Shown here: one piece after another, positions 23,127 to 35,275 of the stretch
Position numbering within the stretch: the stretch's first letter is position 1
Layout: every line of letters starts with the position of its first letter
From: Megamerina dolium
Taxonomy: Eukaryota; Arthropoda; Insecta; Diptera; Megamerinidae
Reading direction: 5' to 3'
Assembly (NCBI GenBank): GCA_963854835.1
Contig: OY978529.1
Span: 43,768,055 to 43,832,054, forward strand
DNA: 64,000 nt
Made by a program: the position numbers and the translations under genes
The notes under the pieces: model-generated
Seen by the model: the letters and a program-made list of their open reading frames with translations, nothing else
The model's database searches: none
What the model was told of the DNA's origin: nothing

Positions 23127-23460
23127 GTGGGAGCCGTAGCCTTCTGATCTGTAGGTCGTGTGTTCAATCCCCGGCTGAAGCATAACAAATTTAATAACCA
23201 AAAGATTTTTCTTTCAAACGGTACCCTCCTGTCGGCAAGCAATTGGCAATTCTTCCGGCATTAACAAATTGCCATGGAAAAGCTTCTAAAAGAACTCTGT
23301 GACAAAGCTCAGAAAACGTGATGTCGAAAGAGTTCTGCCGTTCGGAATCGGAAAGTAGTCCGTTATAATAATGTCCAAAATTTAACACGCACAACAGTAA
23401 TGGAAGAGAAGCTCGGCTAAAGAGCCCTTCGGGGCTTATACGTGCCACATATTTATTGAT
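23127..23460 (+). mobile_element. SINE copy S5, (ATTT)n tail
   Basis: The tRNA-like head is present but lacks the D-arm portion (GGGAGCCGTAGC joined to CTTCTGATCTG). The body includes GCAAGCAATTGGCAATTCTT and AAAGAGCCCTTCGGGGCTTA. It ends GTGCCACATATTTATTGATTT. Confidence 0.88.
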
Positions 23461-23499
23461 TTCTTAAAAGGATTTCTATGTGAAGGTTCATTTCAGAAA

Positions 23500-23905
23500 T
23501 CAACCCTAGCACCCCACCAGAAAAGATATGGTCCAAAGTAAGGCAGTTTTCTGGCTACTAATCAAATCACGGTATTCATTGTATAAGTAGTAATACGTGT
23601 TACCCTACCCGCCGTATTCACCAGACTTGGCTCCTTCCGATTACCACTTGTTTTCGTCGATGGGTCACGCATTTGAGCAACAGCACTTCAAAACATCTGA
23701 AGAACTGCAAAATTGGGTCGCTGAATGGTTTTCATCAAAGGACGATACATTTTTTTAGCATGGTATCCACAAATTGTCTGTAAGGGGGTCAATATGTGTA
23801 GAAATCGATGCCCAATACTTTGAATAAAATATTTTATCTTTTCACTTCAAAATAAGCGTTTTGTTTCTTTAAAAAATGATAATTTCATATTTTTGCACCT
23901 GGTAT
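23500..23905 (+). mobile_element. mariner (DD34D type) relic, C-terminal part
   Basis: YSPDLAPSDYHLFSSMGHAF and ELQNWVAEWFSSKDDTFF give the third catalytic Asp and downstream blocks of classical mariners. A stop follows FF, then HGIHKLS. The right end, ATATTTTTGCACCTGGTA, looks like a mariner terminal repeat. The left terminal repeat and N-terminal half are missing. Confidence 0.8.
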
Positions 23906-23924
23906 ATTCCAAGCATCCCTAAAG

Positions 23925-24462
23925 CTGGAGAACAAAATGTCTAACTTTACTTCGTATACGCAGACAAGTCTCAAATAAAAAACAATACAGATTTCGGTGT
24001 GGTTTTCGAATACGAAACAGTAGCAGTATTGAACCTTCCCTTATTTGGAGATATTTGTAGTGCTAACAGTGCTTACACTGTAGAAATGATAGCAATAGTG
24101 TCTGCAGTAAATCTTGTTAAGGATAAACGGTGAAAATTTGCAATATGTTCGGCTTTCCTCTTATCTAAAACCTAGAAAACCACAACTACAACCTCTCCAT
24201 CATTAGAGGTGTGCTGATAGACAAACGCCCCAAACTAAAACTTATCTGAATCCGCTGACATGTTAACCTCAAAGAGAGTGAGCTGGTCGATAAAGCATAT
24301 AATTTTGTCGCTTCAGTACCAGCTGTAACTATTGCAAACGTTAGCTTGAATGATATAAACAATTTCCTCAAAATTAAATATACAAAAATAAAAAAATTGG
24401 GATTATTGTTCAACATGGTGTAAATTAATTAACATGCAGAAAATAAACCTTATCGCCTACGC
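23925..24462 (+). mobile_element. I-type LINE, left part: RNase H (split by another LINE)
   Basis: The translation gives NTDFGVVFEYETVAVLNLPL...SAYTVEMIAIVSAVNLV and later ELVDKAYNFVASVPAVTIAN, an RNase H domain with acidic catalytic positions degraded. It is interrupted at 24462 by the 24463-26410 LINE and resumes at 26411. The target CGCCTACGC is duplicated at both edges. Confidence 0.75.
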
Positions 24463-26410
24463 TAAGGATAAGGAAAAGCAAAAAGATCATCATGGAATGA
24501 CTTTTGCAGTAACATAGAGGAAATTTCAGAGGCAAGCCGCCTACGAAAGATTCTCGCAACGAACCCAGTTACACCCAGCTTCATTATGGAGGGGGATGGT
24601 GATTGGACTACTTCAAGTCTGGAAACTCTTCGGGTATTAATTGATACCCATTTTCCAGGCTGTTTGGAGGACAGGCTTGGCCGAACTCCTAATGTTAATC
24701 TTAGTAGAATTACCTACGACGTCTCGCACAAAATAATCAATAAAACAAAGACTAATTGGGGGATAAATAATTTTAAACCACGGATCTTCTAACACCTTGG
24801 TTGGAGGTAATCTTCTTTGCTTGCCTAAGGCTATGTTATGTCCCCAAGACATGGCTAAAAGTAGACGTGGTGTTTATCCCTCAAAGCGGAAAAACGTCCC
24901 ACTCAAAGCCAAGTGATTTCAGACCTATAAGTCTATCATCCTTCTTATTGAAAACCCTTGAAAGACTACTTGATGTGCACTTAAAGAGCTCTATAGATGC
25001 TAAGAATATCTCTTCATTGCAACATACATACAACGGCTGTCTCAACGGTAAATCCGTTGAGACAGCCCTTCACTCACTTGTGCAGAAGATCGAAACATCT
25101 ATGCACTGCAAAGAATATAGCCTGGTCGCCTTTCAATATATTGAGGGGGCCTTCTATAACATAAACCCAGAAGCAGTCGAAAACTCTCTTGCTATGCTTA
25201 AGGTGGATGAACCTATTTTTAGCTTCATTAGTCTGTTGCTAAAGCAAAGAGTGATAAACTCAAAATTGGGTACTTCATTTATTAGTAGATTTGCGATTAA
25301 GAGCACCCCTCAAGGGGGTGTGTTGTCGCCTTTTTTGTGGAACTTAACCATCAATGAAGTTCTCATATCATTACAGGCCAGGGGCTACAAAGCGGTGGCT
25401 TATGCAGATGACGTGACACTTGTGGCATCGGGAAAATATTTAAATACACTCACCGAAGTGATGAGCCATGCCTTATCAATCTTGTCCAAATGGGCTTTAA
25501 ACTCTGGTCTGGCCATCAACCCTGCCAAAACTGAGCTAGTTCTCTTTACTAGGAAGCATAAAATACCTATTTTTACCTTACCTAGAATTGGGAGAACTAG
25601 CGTAAAGCTAACTGAACAGGCGAAGTACTTATGTATAACTTTAGATAGAAAACTAAGTTGGAAACCAAACACGGAGGAAAGGGTTCGTAATGCAACAGCA
25701 GCACTCTATTCTTGTAAGAAAGCCATAGATAAAAGATGGGGGATGAGTCCTAGAATCGTATCATGGCTATACTCTGCGGTCGTCAGACATTCCAGGGAAT
25801 GGTGAGGCAGATGAATTGGTGAGATCGGGCACTAGGTTGCCAGATATCTATCCAACTCATCAAGCAGGAATTCCGCTTGCAACATGCAAGCTTCTTGTCA
25901 CACAACATAACCTCACCATAGCCAACAGAAGATGGCGTGATGAGAGCTCTTGTGATACTACTAGGAAAGTCTGGCGAACTCTTGACAATAGAAGAACTCG
26001 TTCACTGTTGTCAGTGAGTATGAAAACTATCAGTAATGTAGTTGCCGTACTCACGGGCCACTGGCTTGTGGGTATGCATGCTGCAAGGCTTGGTTTATCA
26101 TCCAACGACTTTTGTCGCAGCTGCCAGGACGAGGAAGAGAAGGAAACTGTTTACCACTTCCTCTGTAGATGCCTCGCTTTGGAACTCAGAAGGCACACTC
26201 TTTTGGGGAGTGCCTTTTTTACAGATATCACTTAGCTAGCACACATGGATGTCAGGGACATTGCTCTATTCATTAACAAATCCAAATGGTTCCGCTTAAA
26301 AAAGGGAACAGGATAGTAAACGTCAGTGACGCATGGTAACACAATGCGTTAATTTTTAGCCTAAGTGCGCCCCCCTTTGGGTGGCGGCCGCATAACTTAA
26401 CATAACCTAG
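24463..26410 (+). mobile_element. R1/LOA-group LINE copy 1, 5'-truncated, with TSD
   Basis: Contains RT motifs SDFRPISLSSFLLKTLERLL, GTPQ-type STPQGGVLSPFLWNL and AYADDVTLVA (24801-25804), then a C-terminal CRSCQDEEEKETVYHFLCRC finger (25816-26235). The 3' UTR has TGGTAACACAATG, GCCTAAGTGCG and ends GCATAACTTAACATAACCTAG. Flanked by CGCCTACGC at 24454-24462 and 26411-26419, hence an insertion in the I-type element. About 450 bp (RT thumb and most of RNase H) are deleted at 25790, judged against copy 2. Several frame breaks; not active. Confidence 0.9.
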
Positions 26411-26715
26411 CGCCTACGCAAAATTAAACTTTAATGACATATCGCTTTCTAGATTAGATGTAGATAAATACCCAAATACTCAACACAAAATTAACCTAGG
26501 CGCCAACAGGTACTAATATTGTAATTCATCACCAATAACCCTTAATCATATCCTAGCACACTGCGATTCACTTGACACTCACAGAAACATCATCTTCCAT
26601 AACAATATTCTTATCCAACCGATATTAAACCTAAGAAACGAAAACATCATTAAAGTTACAACTTTAATGTGCAGCAAAACTGAGAAGGTTGATTTTTTGT
26701 TATAATGCTTATAAC
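26411..26715 (+). mobile_element. I-type LINE, right part: C-terminal and 3' end
   Basis: Continues the 23925-24462 element after one TSD copy: YAKLNFNDIS, then TLNHILAHCDSLDTHRNIIF, a C-terminal HC-type finger. It ends TTATAATGCTTATAACCATAAG, similar to TAA-type tails of I elements. Confidence 0.7.
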
Positions 26716-26819
26716 CATAAGTAACGGAGGATATAACGGTTTTGTAGTTGTTGCCTTTAGTCCCTTTTATTTAATTGCGGGGGCCAATCCAGGACAACAA
26801 AATTATGCTCTGACAGCCA

Positions 26820-26985
26820 CTGCTTATTCACCCTCGCGGTGTGTGAGAACGCTGCAGCCTTATCATGTTAAACCAACATTGAAGTTTGGCGGTGGTTTCA
26901 TCATGGTGTGGGGCTGTATGATGACGAAAGGCATCCGAATTATTTACAGAATTGTTGGAAATATTATTTGTTTCTGACATTTCTA
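26820..26985 (+). mobile_element. Tc1-like transposase fragment
   Basis: The open frame gives HVKPTLKFGGGFIMVWGCMM, the conserved block between catalytic residues of Tc1-family transposases. Only about 55 codons remain and no ends were seen. Confidence 0.7.
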
Positions 26986-26987
26986 GA

Positions 26988-27290
26988 ACCATATGATCAA
27001 TTTGATTCCTTGTTCGTTGATCTGGAGACAGGCATGTTCTGGTGGAGGCTGATCTTTCCTATAGTTATGTTAAAGGTAGATTCCTTGCCCACACTGACAT
27101 TAAAATCGGCAAGCACGATATTTACAAAACGGCGGAGGTGATAAGCTTTCATGAGGCGCTGAAAGAAACTACCTTCTCGTCTGTCGCGTGAGCATGGACA
27201 CACATTAGACTGATAACAAAGAATTTTGCATTGATGAGGATTGTAATCAATCATACGATCACTGAACTACGTTTGAGCTGATTTTGCCGT
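26988..27290 (-). mobile_element. RTE-type LINE endonuclease fragment
   Basis: The minus strand reads FFQRLMKAYHLRRFVNIVLA, then DFNVSVGKE, then TIGKISLHQN. This is the GDFNAKVGKE catalytic block and following segment of RTE endonucleases, with G of GDFN changed to A. Fragment only. Confidence 0.7.
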
Positions 27291-27671
27291 TCACCAATCT
27301 AAATCTACCTGTAGTAAATGTTGCAAAATGGTTTTTTCGAGCAACTTGTTTCGTTTTTCGCATTTCTTGGAGCATGATTGCTCCAGCTAATTAGATGCAC
27401 AGGGGTACCTTCTCTGTGAACGATTCGGACATTCCGTATCCTGATATATCCGCATATCCTGTATTCATCCGTTAGCGTATCAACAAACGGGATAATCTAT
27501 ATTCGATGATTTTTAACGCATGGGGTTACAAAAGCATTGGATAGCACAGGAAGTATCCGTTTTAAAGTATTCATACATACCAGCGTTGACTTGTGAGAGA
27601 ACACTCCATTGAATGAAGAAAAAAACTCGATAAAAATATTAGCGCCAATTACAACCATTTTTACAATTCGA

Positions 27672-27783
27672 GTGAACACTCTGCATAAGTGATATAGTCT
27701 TAAAGTGAATACTCTACTGCAGTTATGTTGTCTTGTAGTGAACACTCTACTGCAGTTTTGTGGTCTTGTAGTGAACACTTGGT
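27672..27783. repeat. 33-bp tandem repeat, 3.3 units, GTGAACACTC headed
   Basis: Units start at 27672, 27705, 27738 and 27771, exactly 33 bases apart, each with GTGAACACT (or GTGAATACT). The last complete units continue CTACTGCAGTT...GTCTTGTA. This motif is the reverse complement of AGTGTTCAC found in repeats at 38-42 kb and 50-56 kb. Confidence 0.9.
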
Positions 27784-27789
27784 TTTCGT

Positions 27790-29575
27790 GCGAAGTAGTC
27801 AATAAATTGATTTAAATCCGTTTAGACGGACATGAGGAACTGAATGATGCTCAATAGTTCCTTGAGAATAGCAGATGCTTGAAGGAATATTTAATTTTCA
27901 GAGATGTCCAAATTATAATATGCCTTCTCCAATCAGTTAATTATGTTTGATTTTGATAAAAATAAAAATTTTTAATTTGCCAATGACATTCGCTTGCCAA
28001 TATTCGAAAAATTTACAAATTTATTCCTTTGAATAGAAATTACTTAATTACGGTCGAGACTTCTTGAGTTGAGGATTCTTTAGTCAGAAGTGCTCACGAG
28101 TGTATTACAGGTCTGCAAGATCCCTATGTGAGATTACTATAAGTATTTACAAATATGCCTGGTTTGTTGGGTTGTGGCTGGCCACAGACTGTGAAAATCT
28201 GCAGTAAATCAAGGTTTTATTGATGAAATTTCCTACTTAGTAAGGAGGCGTCAGTAACAACTCCCATATAAAGACTGATGAATTTTTCATATAAACAGTT
28301 GACTTCAGTGGTGATTTCACTGAGGAGGGCTTCATGACCGTTCATCGCGGGTGCAGGAATGATTGCTGTACGGTGGGCAGTAAACAAAAGAAAGCGAGAG
28401 AGGGCTCTCTTTCCAACTTAAAAGAGACTTCGAAAGAAGAATTTTTTACTGGCAGAATGGGTGATGATTGAAATATGAAATGTGGTGGAAGAGGGCTTGC
28501 TGATTCCTTAATGAATTATTGTATTGATAACCTATGCGTTCTAAATCGAAAAAAATACAATGTTTATTTACTACTGTAATGTCGGTTTTTAATTTATTTT
28601 TAGCAATTGCTATTCCAAACCAAAATGGAAGTAATTTCCAGGGCCTATGGTTCGTTGGATAAAAATGCCCATTTCTTCTTTCATCAAAGCTTGTCGTTCT
28701 AACACAATAACTTAATTTTTGGAATCAATGCTCTTTCTAAAGCTGAAGCATACTATACTATGTTTTCTCAGGCGTTCCCGCTTTAGCCGTTCAAACCTGA
28801 AATATGATTTGGTGCAATTGTATGGAAGCTGCTCCACAACCGAAGTCCGAAAAGCCTGAAAGTTGCTAAATATAGATTATTTTTCAAGCTTTGCAGGCTT
28901 TTCAGGCGTCGTCTGGCAGTTAACATTAATGCATATGATTAGTGAACATGATTTTGGTAATGGTGTAATCGAAATCACTTGCTATATGTTACGTAAGAGA
29001 CCTTTACACAAATTTTAGACAATAAAACAAAAGGAAAAATGGTTATTATGTGTATTTTTAGTCGATATCTCATTTGTCGAAAATCTCATTCCTACACATA
29101 AAGTTATATTTACAAACTCCATGAAATCGTTCAATGAAACTTCTTCAATGCCACTAAAACGTTTTCCATTTTATAAAATAATCCTTTTAATCTTTTAGCA
29201 ATAAGGACAATATGCTAAGCATGGTGTTTATAATGAAAATGTTTACAAATATTTACTGCTAAATGTCAAAACTTCGAAGAACCAAGCGCAAAAAATTTGT
29301 TGTGGGGTTGCTCGCCTGAAAAGCCTAAAGAACACCGCAGCGCCTGCTTCAACTTAAGAGTTTGAATTTGCGAATATTTTAGTATTTTCTTTCTTTTATT
29401 TATTTGCCCATTAATTGATCGTTTTACACTTGACATACTTTCAATTCCGAATTTGATCATTATTGAAAAAAAAAACAAACAAATGAATTAAACGATTCGG
29501 TTTTGTTGACTTCGATCTAGTGAATATGTCAGTGCTTATCGTTTCGTATATATTCCTAGTTGAAGACAACAACCC
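27790..29575. other. Unassigned AT-rich sequence
   Basis: No domain or repeat recognised. Local words such as GAAAAGCCTGAAAG and CTTTTCAGGCGTCGTC (28850-28920) are loosely inverted. Probably very old transposon debris. Confidence 0.4.
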
Positions 29576-30559
29576 TTTATTCATTTGGTTAAGGTTTTAA
29601 AGGAATTGGATGTGAGAAATAGTACTTGCTTGCCTCAGCCCCAGTGACAACGAATGTCAGTGCAGTTATTGGTATCTGAATAAGAATGGAAGTGGTACGA
29701 TCGCAACATTCAGTCGAACTTTGTCATGCCACAAAATCACTTTGTCATGTTTCTTCATACCACGGCAGGTATTTTTTTTTTAATGCTTGGCTCAAATGCA
29801 TCAATTGTGGTCGATGGTAGTCAGTTTGAACAGCTCTTAATACGCTGACCCCTCAAATATAACTTGGAGCTATGGATACTTGGCTTTGTATCAAATTTTC
29901 AATGCCACGAACAATACGATGCCAAATACCTTTCGCAGACGCAGAAAAGGGCGGGATGAGAAGGACGATGTGACCAAAGAGAACTTGGAGATCTTAATGC
30001 TAAGAAGAGCCAGAAAGCTACTTTTGGCCCAACTCTCGGAAAATTGAGCTTCTATCAGAACACCTCCTATAATGGAACAAGGCGGATTGACTTCGCCGAA
30101 ACACGAAGCATGGTAATTAGTAGTATTAGATTCCAAAATCTGGAGACCTCCAAAGTGATTCGGATCACTAAATTACTGCAGCTAAGCTGCGAACACGTTC
30201 ATTTGTCGCAAACAACAAACGAAGTCCCACGCTAAACAAGTTTTTTTGTCAATAAGCTGCGATCAGCAGAGACAGTAGATGCTTTAAGAAACTCGACTGT
30301 CGGATCTGCTTATGCATGCCTCCTCCTCCACGAACAAGGTGGACACATATATCTCATTCGACTACTACTACTACTGATAAGGTAATAGGTTACTACTGGC
30401 GTCTGAAGAATGAGTATTATGATCAGGAGTGTCGCGATACTACCGCATAGAAAAACAGCGCCTACAGAAAAACTCTGCAAACAGGTGCCACGCAAACTGT
30501 TAAGGAGTAGTAGAGATAGAAAAGGAATGCGGAGAGATGTATTTTTAGACGCAAGAAGC
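29576..30559. other. Possible 5' part of an old LINE
   Basis: It lies directly upstream of, and could be continuous with, the degenerate RTE-type element at 30560-31555. A basic stretch (MPNTFRRRRKGRDEKDD) reads on the plus strand near 29920, but I cannot assign it. A short ACT run sits at 30362-30376. Confidence 0.3.
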
Positions 30560-31555
30560 GAGAGCTAAAAGAGTTAAAAAGGTATATGGAGGGAACACTT
30601 CTCCAAATTACTGAATGGCAATGCTACGAACAATTTTATGAATGGAAGATATTTTCCAGACGAACCAAGTCAAAGCAGCCATTTTGATATTGGAGGACAA
30701 CCAAGCTGTATGTGCTGATGAACTGCCTGCCGAGTTGTTAAATACTGAAGGCAAAAATCTGCTCTCCTATGCACCAGCTTATAAGCAGAATAAGGTCGGA
30801 CTGAAACATGACCGATGGACTCAGTGTTACCCCACAATTTGCGCAAACTATCGTGGAATAAGTCTCCTGATTATGGCTTATTGTCTTATTATCTTCTTGT
30901 GTGTACAACAGCTTGTTTGAACCTTATCAGTGTGGTTTCATATCTAATAAATCTTCCATCGACTAGATTTGCAAACTACGTCAAACCTTGGAGAAGACCA
31001 AAGACAAACATACAGGCACATATCACAGCACATATTCGCTGATTATAAAGCCGATTTCGACACTCTTTAAAGGATTACCTCTACACAACACCACAATACT
31101 TTGGTATTCCCATTAGGCGGTGAAAATTGGGAAGGACCTATTCCCATAGTTTAATATTGAGCGGGGTCACGTCATTGTTGAAATCGATCGCTTTGAAGTA
31201 GTAAAGGACTTTGTCTATCTTAGGATCATCATCACGTCGGTCTGGAGATATTGCGATAAATTTTGGATAAATTTTGCAAACAGGTGCTACTGTGAACTAA
31301 GTAAGCAATTTGGAAGTCGAGAAACAAGTCTATCATTATGACTATCCTTACATATGGCATTGAAGCTTGGACTGTTCCACCTCGGATGAGAGAATGCTTG
31401 GAGTTTTCGAGAGAAAAGTTATACGCAAGATCTTTGGATCTTTGCAGAAGAGGAACTCCGGTGAAAAGACGAAGTATTAGAGATCTTGTCAGCGCTTGGA
31501 ATTTATAATCGGCGTCAGTTAATAAGAACTACAGCGGCTAGCGAAGCATGCTAAA
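30560..31555 (+). mobile_element. Degenerate RTE-type LINE (copy f)
   Basis: Scattered matches in order: DNQAVCADELPAELLNTEGK, NYRGISLL, FADYKADFD, EVVKDFVYL-like and TYGIEAWTV blocks, then ERKVIRKIFG. This is the same series as in the better copies at 38618 and 48472. It is heavily decayed and likely the oldest RTE copy here. Confidence 0.75.
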
Positions 31556-31975
31556 TTCCGCGTAAATGGCTTTTCAGTTATAATGGTCTCATAATTACAA
31601 TATCTGCCTCTAATGCTGGATGTGACCTATTTGTTGAGCTACTCACAGTACTTCATTGTGCTTGACAATAACAGTATTGTCATAAGTGTTCACTCTCATT
31701 AGGCAGGCAAACTTCTACAGCTACATCCAGCGTTGCTAGAATGATGATTTTATAAAAAATTTGACGATTTCTTGAGATTTTTGCGGAAGAACGTAAAAAA
31801 CGTATTAGATATCTAGGCCGAAACTCTCAGTACAAGTTACGGAAATATAATCTGTAAACGTAAGCCTGTACAGATTTAAATTGTTTCACCATGGAGTATT
31901 CAGATAACGAGAACTGTATTGCTATTATAGCGCTATTTAAGTGTGAAATGTTCGGAAGTAACAATTTGCCAAAAA

Positions 31976-32210
31976 TGCAGAACCCTTGTGACATCACTTT
32001 AACTTAGTTTTGTCACAGAGCTCTTTTAAGAAACATTTTTGACAAATTGTTACTGCCGGAAAAATTGCCAATTCTTGTCGGTAGGTGGGTACCGTTCGAA
32101 AGAAGAATCTTTTCGATATCAAATTTTGTTATGTTTCAACCGGGGATTGAACCCACGATCTGCAGACCAGAAGGCCAACGCACTAACACCACTGAGCTAC
32201 GGCAACCACA
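31976..32210 (-). mobile_element. SINE copy S6, intact tRNA head, 3' truncated
   Basis: The minus strand starts GTTGCCGTAGCTCAGTGG (box A TAGCTCAGTGG), contains GGTTCAATCCC (box B) and the GCCGGAA-type body, then stops near the CTGCATTTTTGG end. Confidence 0.88.
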
Positions 32211-32419
32211 AATTTCGGTTTAAAATGATTAACATTTTTCTTTTCCATCTCTCTTCCAATTTACATCTCTTTCTCTATTTCAATCATCACTTCCTCACAT
32301 ACGCACGCTAAGGGGGCTGTCAAATGAATTTCTCATATTCTAAAAATATATGATTTGAGAAACAACTATTGAATAGTATGAGATTTAGTCCCAATTGATG
32401 AAATTTCAGAACTCGTTAA

Positions 32420-32625
32420 CAAGCCCTGATGCGAATGCGCTTCTAGAGTTATAAAATATGGCACTTATAGCAGTTGCAACATATATCAAATTCCGACGCT
32501 TTGTTTGGGACCTATATAATATAGTGGGCGTGTCTTGCCTATTTCTCGCAAAACTAATTCTTTCTTGAAAACTAATTTACGTGCCAAATATGGTTGTCCT
32601 AGATCCTATCCGCAAAATGTGCAGT
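32420..32625 (-). mobile_element. HINE/DINE-1-type core fragment
   Basis: The reverse complement holds GGACAACCATATTTGGCAC and ACGCCCACTATATTATATAG followed by GTCCCAAACAAAGCGTCGGA. These are diverged versions of the repeated internal block of the complete element at 41244-42119. No ends. Confidence 0.5.
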
Positions 32626-32820
32626 TTGCTTCGTGTTTTCACACCAACCATAACGATGTGTAAGCACGATGTTATGCTTTTGATTCTTAGTTGCTGTTTA
32701 ACTTTAAACGACCTAAGACTGTTTGAGAAAACAGTGAACACAAAAGCAAACGACAATATGCTGAAATGCTTGCTCACCATTTCACAGTTTTTCTAAATTC
32801 ACGTACTCCATCTGACACAC

Positions 32821-33932
32821 ACTTACTTACTTATGTGGCCATAACAACCGAATATCGATTTAGGCCGAAAATAACATGCTTCGCCAGCCATCTCTGTTCT
32901 TCGCTAGCTGGCGCCAGTTAGAAATTCCAAGCGCCGTCAGGTTCTCCAGTACATGGTCTTTCCACCGGAGGTTTGGTCTTCCTCTTCTGCGTCGTCCTCC
33001 AGCAGGTTCCGCATATAACACCTTCTTAGCTGGAGCGTGTTCTTCCATTCGCTCGACATGACCTAGCCAGTGCAGCCGCTGGATTTTGATGCGCTTTACT
33101 ATGTCAATATCGGCATACAGCTCGTACAGCTCATGGTTGTACCTTATTCGGTACTCGCCACCAACGCAAATAGGTCCAAAGATCTTGCGTAGGACTTTTC
33201 TCTCGAAAACCCCAAGCTTTCGCTCATCCGAGGTGGAAATTGTCCAGGCTTCAGCACCATATGTTAGGACAGGCATGATGAGAGACTTGTAGAGTGTAGT
33301 TTAGTTCGAGAGAGGGCTCGATTTCTCAATTGCTTACTCAGCCCAAAGTAACACCTGTTAGCAAGAGTTATCCTACGCATGATCTCCAAGCTGACGTCAT
33401 TACTGCTGTTAATGCTGGTTCCAAAATAGACAAAGTCCCTTACTACTTCAAAAGCGTAGTTGTCAACAGTGACGTGCTGTCCAAGACGCCGGGACTCTTT
33501 GTTTGTTGACACCAGATACTTCGTCTTGCCCTCGTTCACCGTGAGACCCATCCGACGCTCTCTCTTTCCAACTCTGAGAATGCTACACTGACTGCTCACG
33601 TGTTCATGCCGATTACCTCAATATCGTCGGCATACGCTAACAGCATGACACTTTTGTTGAAGATAGTGCCATTATGTCGTAGATCAGCAGCTCGTATTAT
33701 TTTCTCCATAATAAGATTGAAGAAGTCGCACGATAACGAATCACCTTGTCTGAAACCCCGTTCGGTATTGAACGGTGCAGAGAGGTCCTCCCAATTTTCA
33801 CTGCACAACAGGAGTTATGCAGTGTCATTCTACAAAGTCGAATGAGCTTTGCAGGAATACCAAACTCAGACATTGTTGCGTAGAGGTAATCCCTTACCGG
33901 ACTGTCGAAAGCGGCTTTATAATCAACAACAA
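32821..33932 (-). mobile_element. RTE-type LINE copy a, 5'-truncated
   Basis: The minus strand encodes, across four frames, FDSPVRDYLYATMSEFGIPA, FRQGDSLSCDFFNLIMEK, LLAYADDIEVIGMNT (RT catalytic box), YFGTSINSSNDVSLEIMRR, LTYGAEAWTIS and RIRYNHELYELYADIDIVKR. It ends with LGHVERMEEHAPAKKVLY and a terminal WR.ML..A block. The 3' end GTTATGGCCACATAAGTAAGTAAGT is the family tail. The sequence GACACACACTTA borders both sides (with one extra CA on the right), a probable TSD. Frameshifted. Confidence 0.88.
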
Positions 33933-34879
33933 TGACACACACACTTATGCAAATAATTTAGTATTCGTGTGACCGTCATTGTCCTAGATAAAAGACCATG
34001 TAAATTATAGCGTTAGAAATTTGTTTAATTATTGAAGCTTTGTATGGGAGCTGTATTAAGATTTCAGGATGTCTGATCACATTTTGAAAGAAATAATTTC
34101 CCTTTATAATACCAAGCACTTCTTGCGTTGTTATTACGTAGTAAAATGTCAATCTATTTTGTGTTTCCAGATGAAATATTAAGTGAGTTATAGTAAGTTA
34201 AAATTGTTAATTTCGAACATGGCTTTATGTATTCGTGTTGTATCAAAAAGCTAATTGTGAAACAAACAAAATATTTCGATTTAAAAAAACAAAAAAAAAA
34301 GGAAAGTTAATGATTATTTCGTGATTTATTCGAACAACGATAATAATTATTGCCTAATCTTTAGTTTTTTCGATTTTTAATCAAAGTAATAGTCAGATTT
34401 TAATTTTTTGTAAATTAATCATTAAACGATTTGTATTTTTTTCTTTTAAATAAAAATAATTTTTAAAAATGTTTTTCTTGTTGGGAGTAAAAATAATTTT
34501 TGTGTTATGAAAGTACTTCACTGTGTAAGTGGATGAAAAGTCCTGAGACTGTAGAAGTGGGCTCGGTTAAGCGATGTTAATGTGGTACAATGGACAGTAC
34601 GTGGTGAAGAACAACATCCTTTTATAGGTAACCTAGAATCTAGACTGGATTGTCGAAGAACATCTGCCCCTAAAGTATACGACCCGTGGTTTTCCAGACG
34701 GTGTTTGATAGAAGCCTCTTCGAAACCGGGCCGCATTAAAAGGCAAAAAGATGGTGTAGAAATAGGAAAGTATTGAACACACATTGGTCGAGATGGTGTT
34801 GCAACGCCTTACCTCCAACATTACTAGGATAGGTCATTTCTTAGGGGTTTCACCGCTCCTGAACACCCTCAGGAGCGCC
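33933..34879. other. Unassigned sequence between LINE copies
   Basis: AT-rich to about 34500, then a more mixed region (34560-34880) with frames that may be the start of the R1/LOA-type relic to the right. No domain is legible. Confidence 0.35.
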
Positions 34880-35275
34880 GATCGATCTTCTTTCGAAATT
34901 CCTAAATTAATGAATTGCTAGGATATTTGATTCATAGGAAGGCTTAAGGCTAAAGCTTATTCAAACACGTGACATTCGTAGATGCCTGAAAGTCTATATT
35001 TGGTTACCTGAATCATTAGTAGCCTTCTGAGATATGGAGGAAGCCTTTAATAATATTAGTACAAAATCTATATAAGATTCTACCAGCGTTGGATTAGATG
35101 AGGGGTTTAAAAATTGGATAAAAGTAATCCTAAGGTCCGAGCTAAGCAATTCAAACTTAGGACTTGTGATTACTATAAAAGTAATAGACCAATTTCTTAT
35201 TATACTAATCAAAACAGTAGTAGTATATACGGACGATATGGTGTTGATACTCGTAGTATCAGTGATCTTTCCAAA
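34880..35275 (+). mobile_element. R1/LOA-group LINE relic, RT part 1
   Basis: The translation near 35030-35280 gives EAFNNISTKSI, GLDEGFKNWIKVILRSELSN, NSNLG and VVYTDDMVLILV (a YADD box changed to YTDD). Decayed. Continues at 35690 beyond SINE S7. Confidence 0.65.

Noticed and set aside
27672..27783. CRISPR array
   Set aside because: Three contiguous 33-bp units without unique spacers, in insect DNA; a simple tandem repeat.
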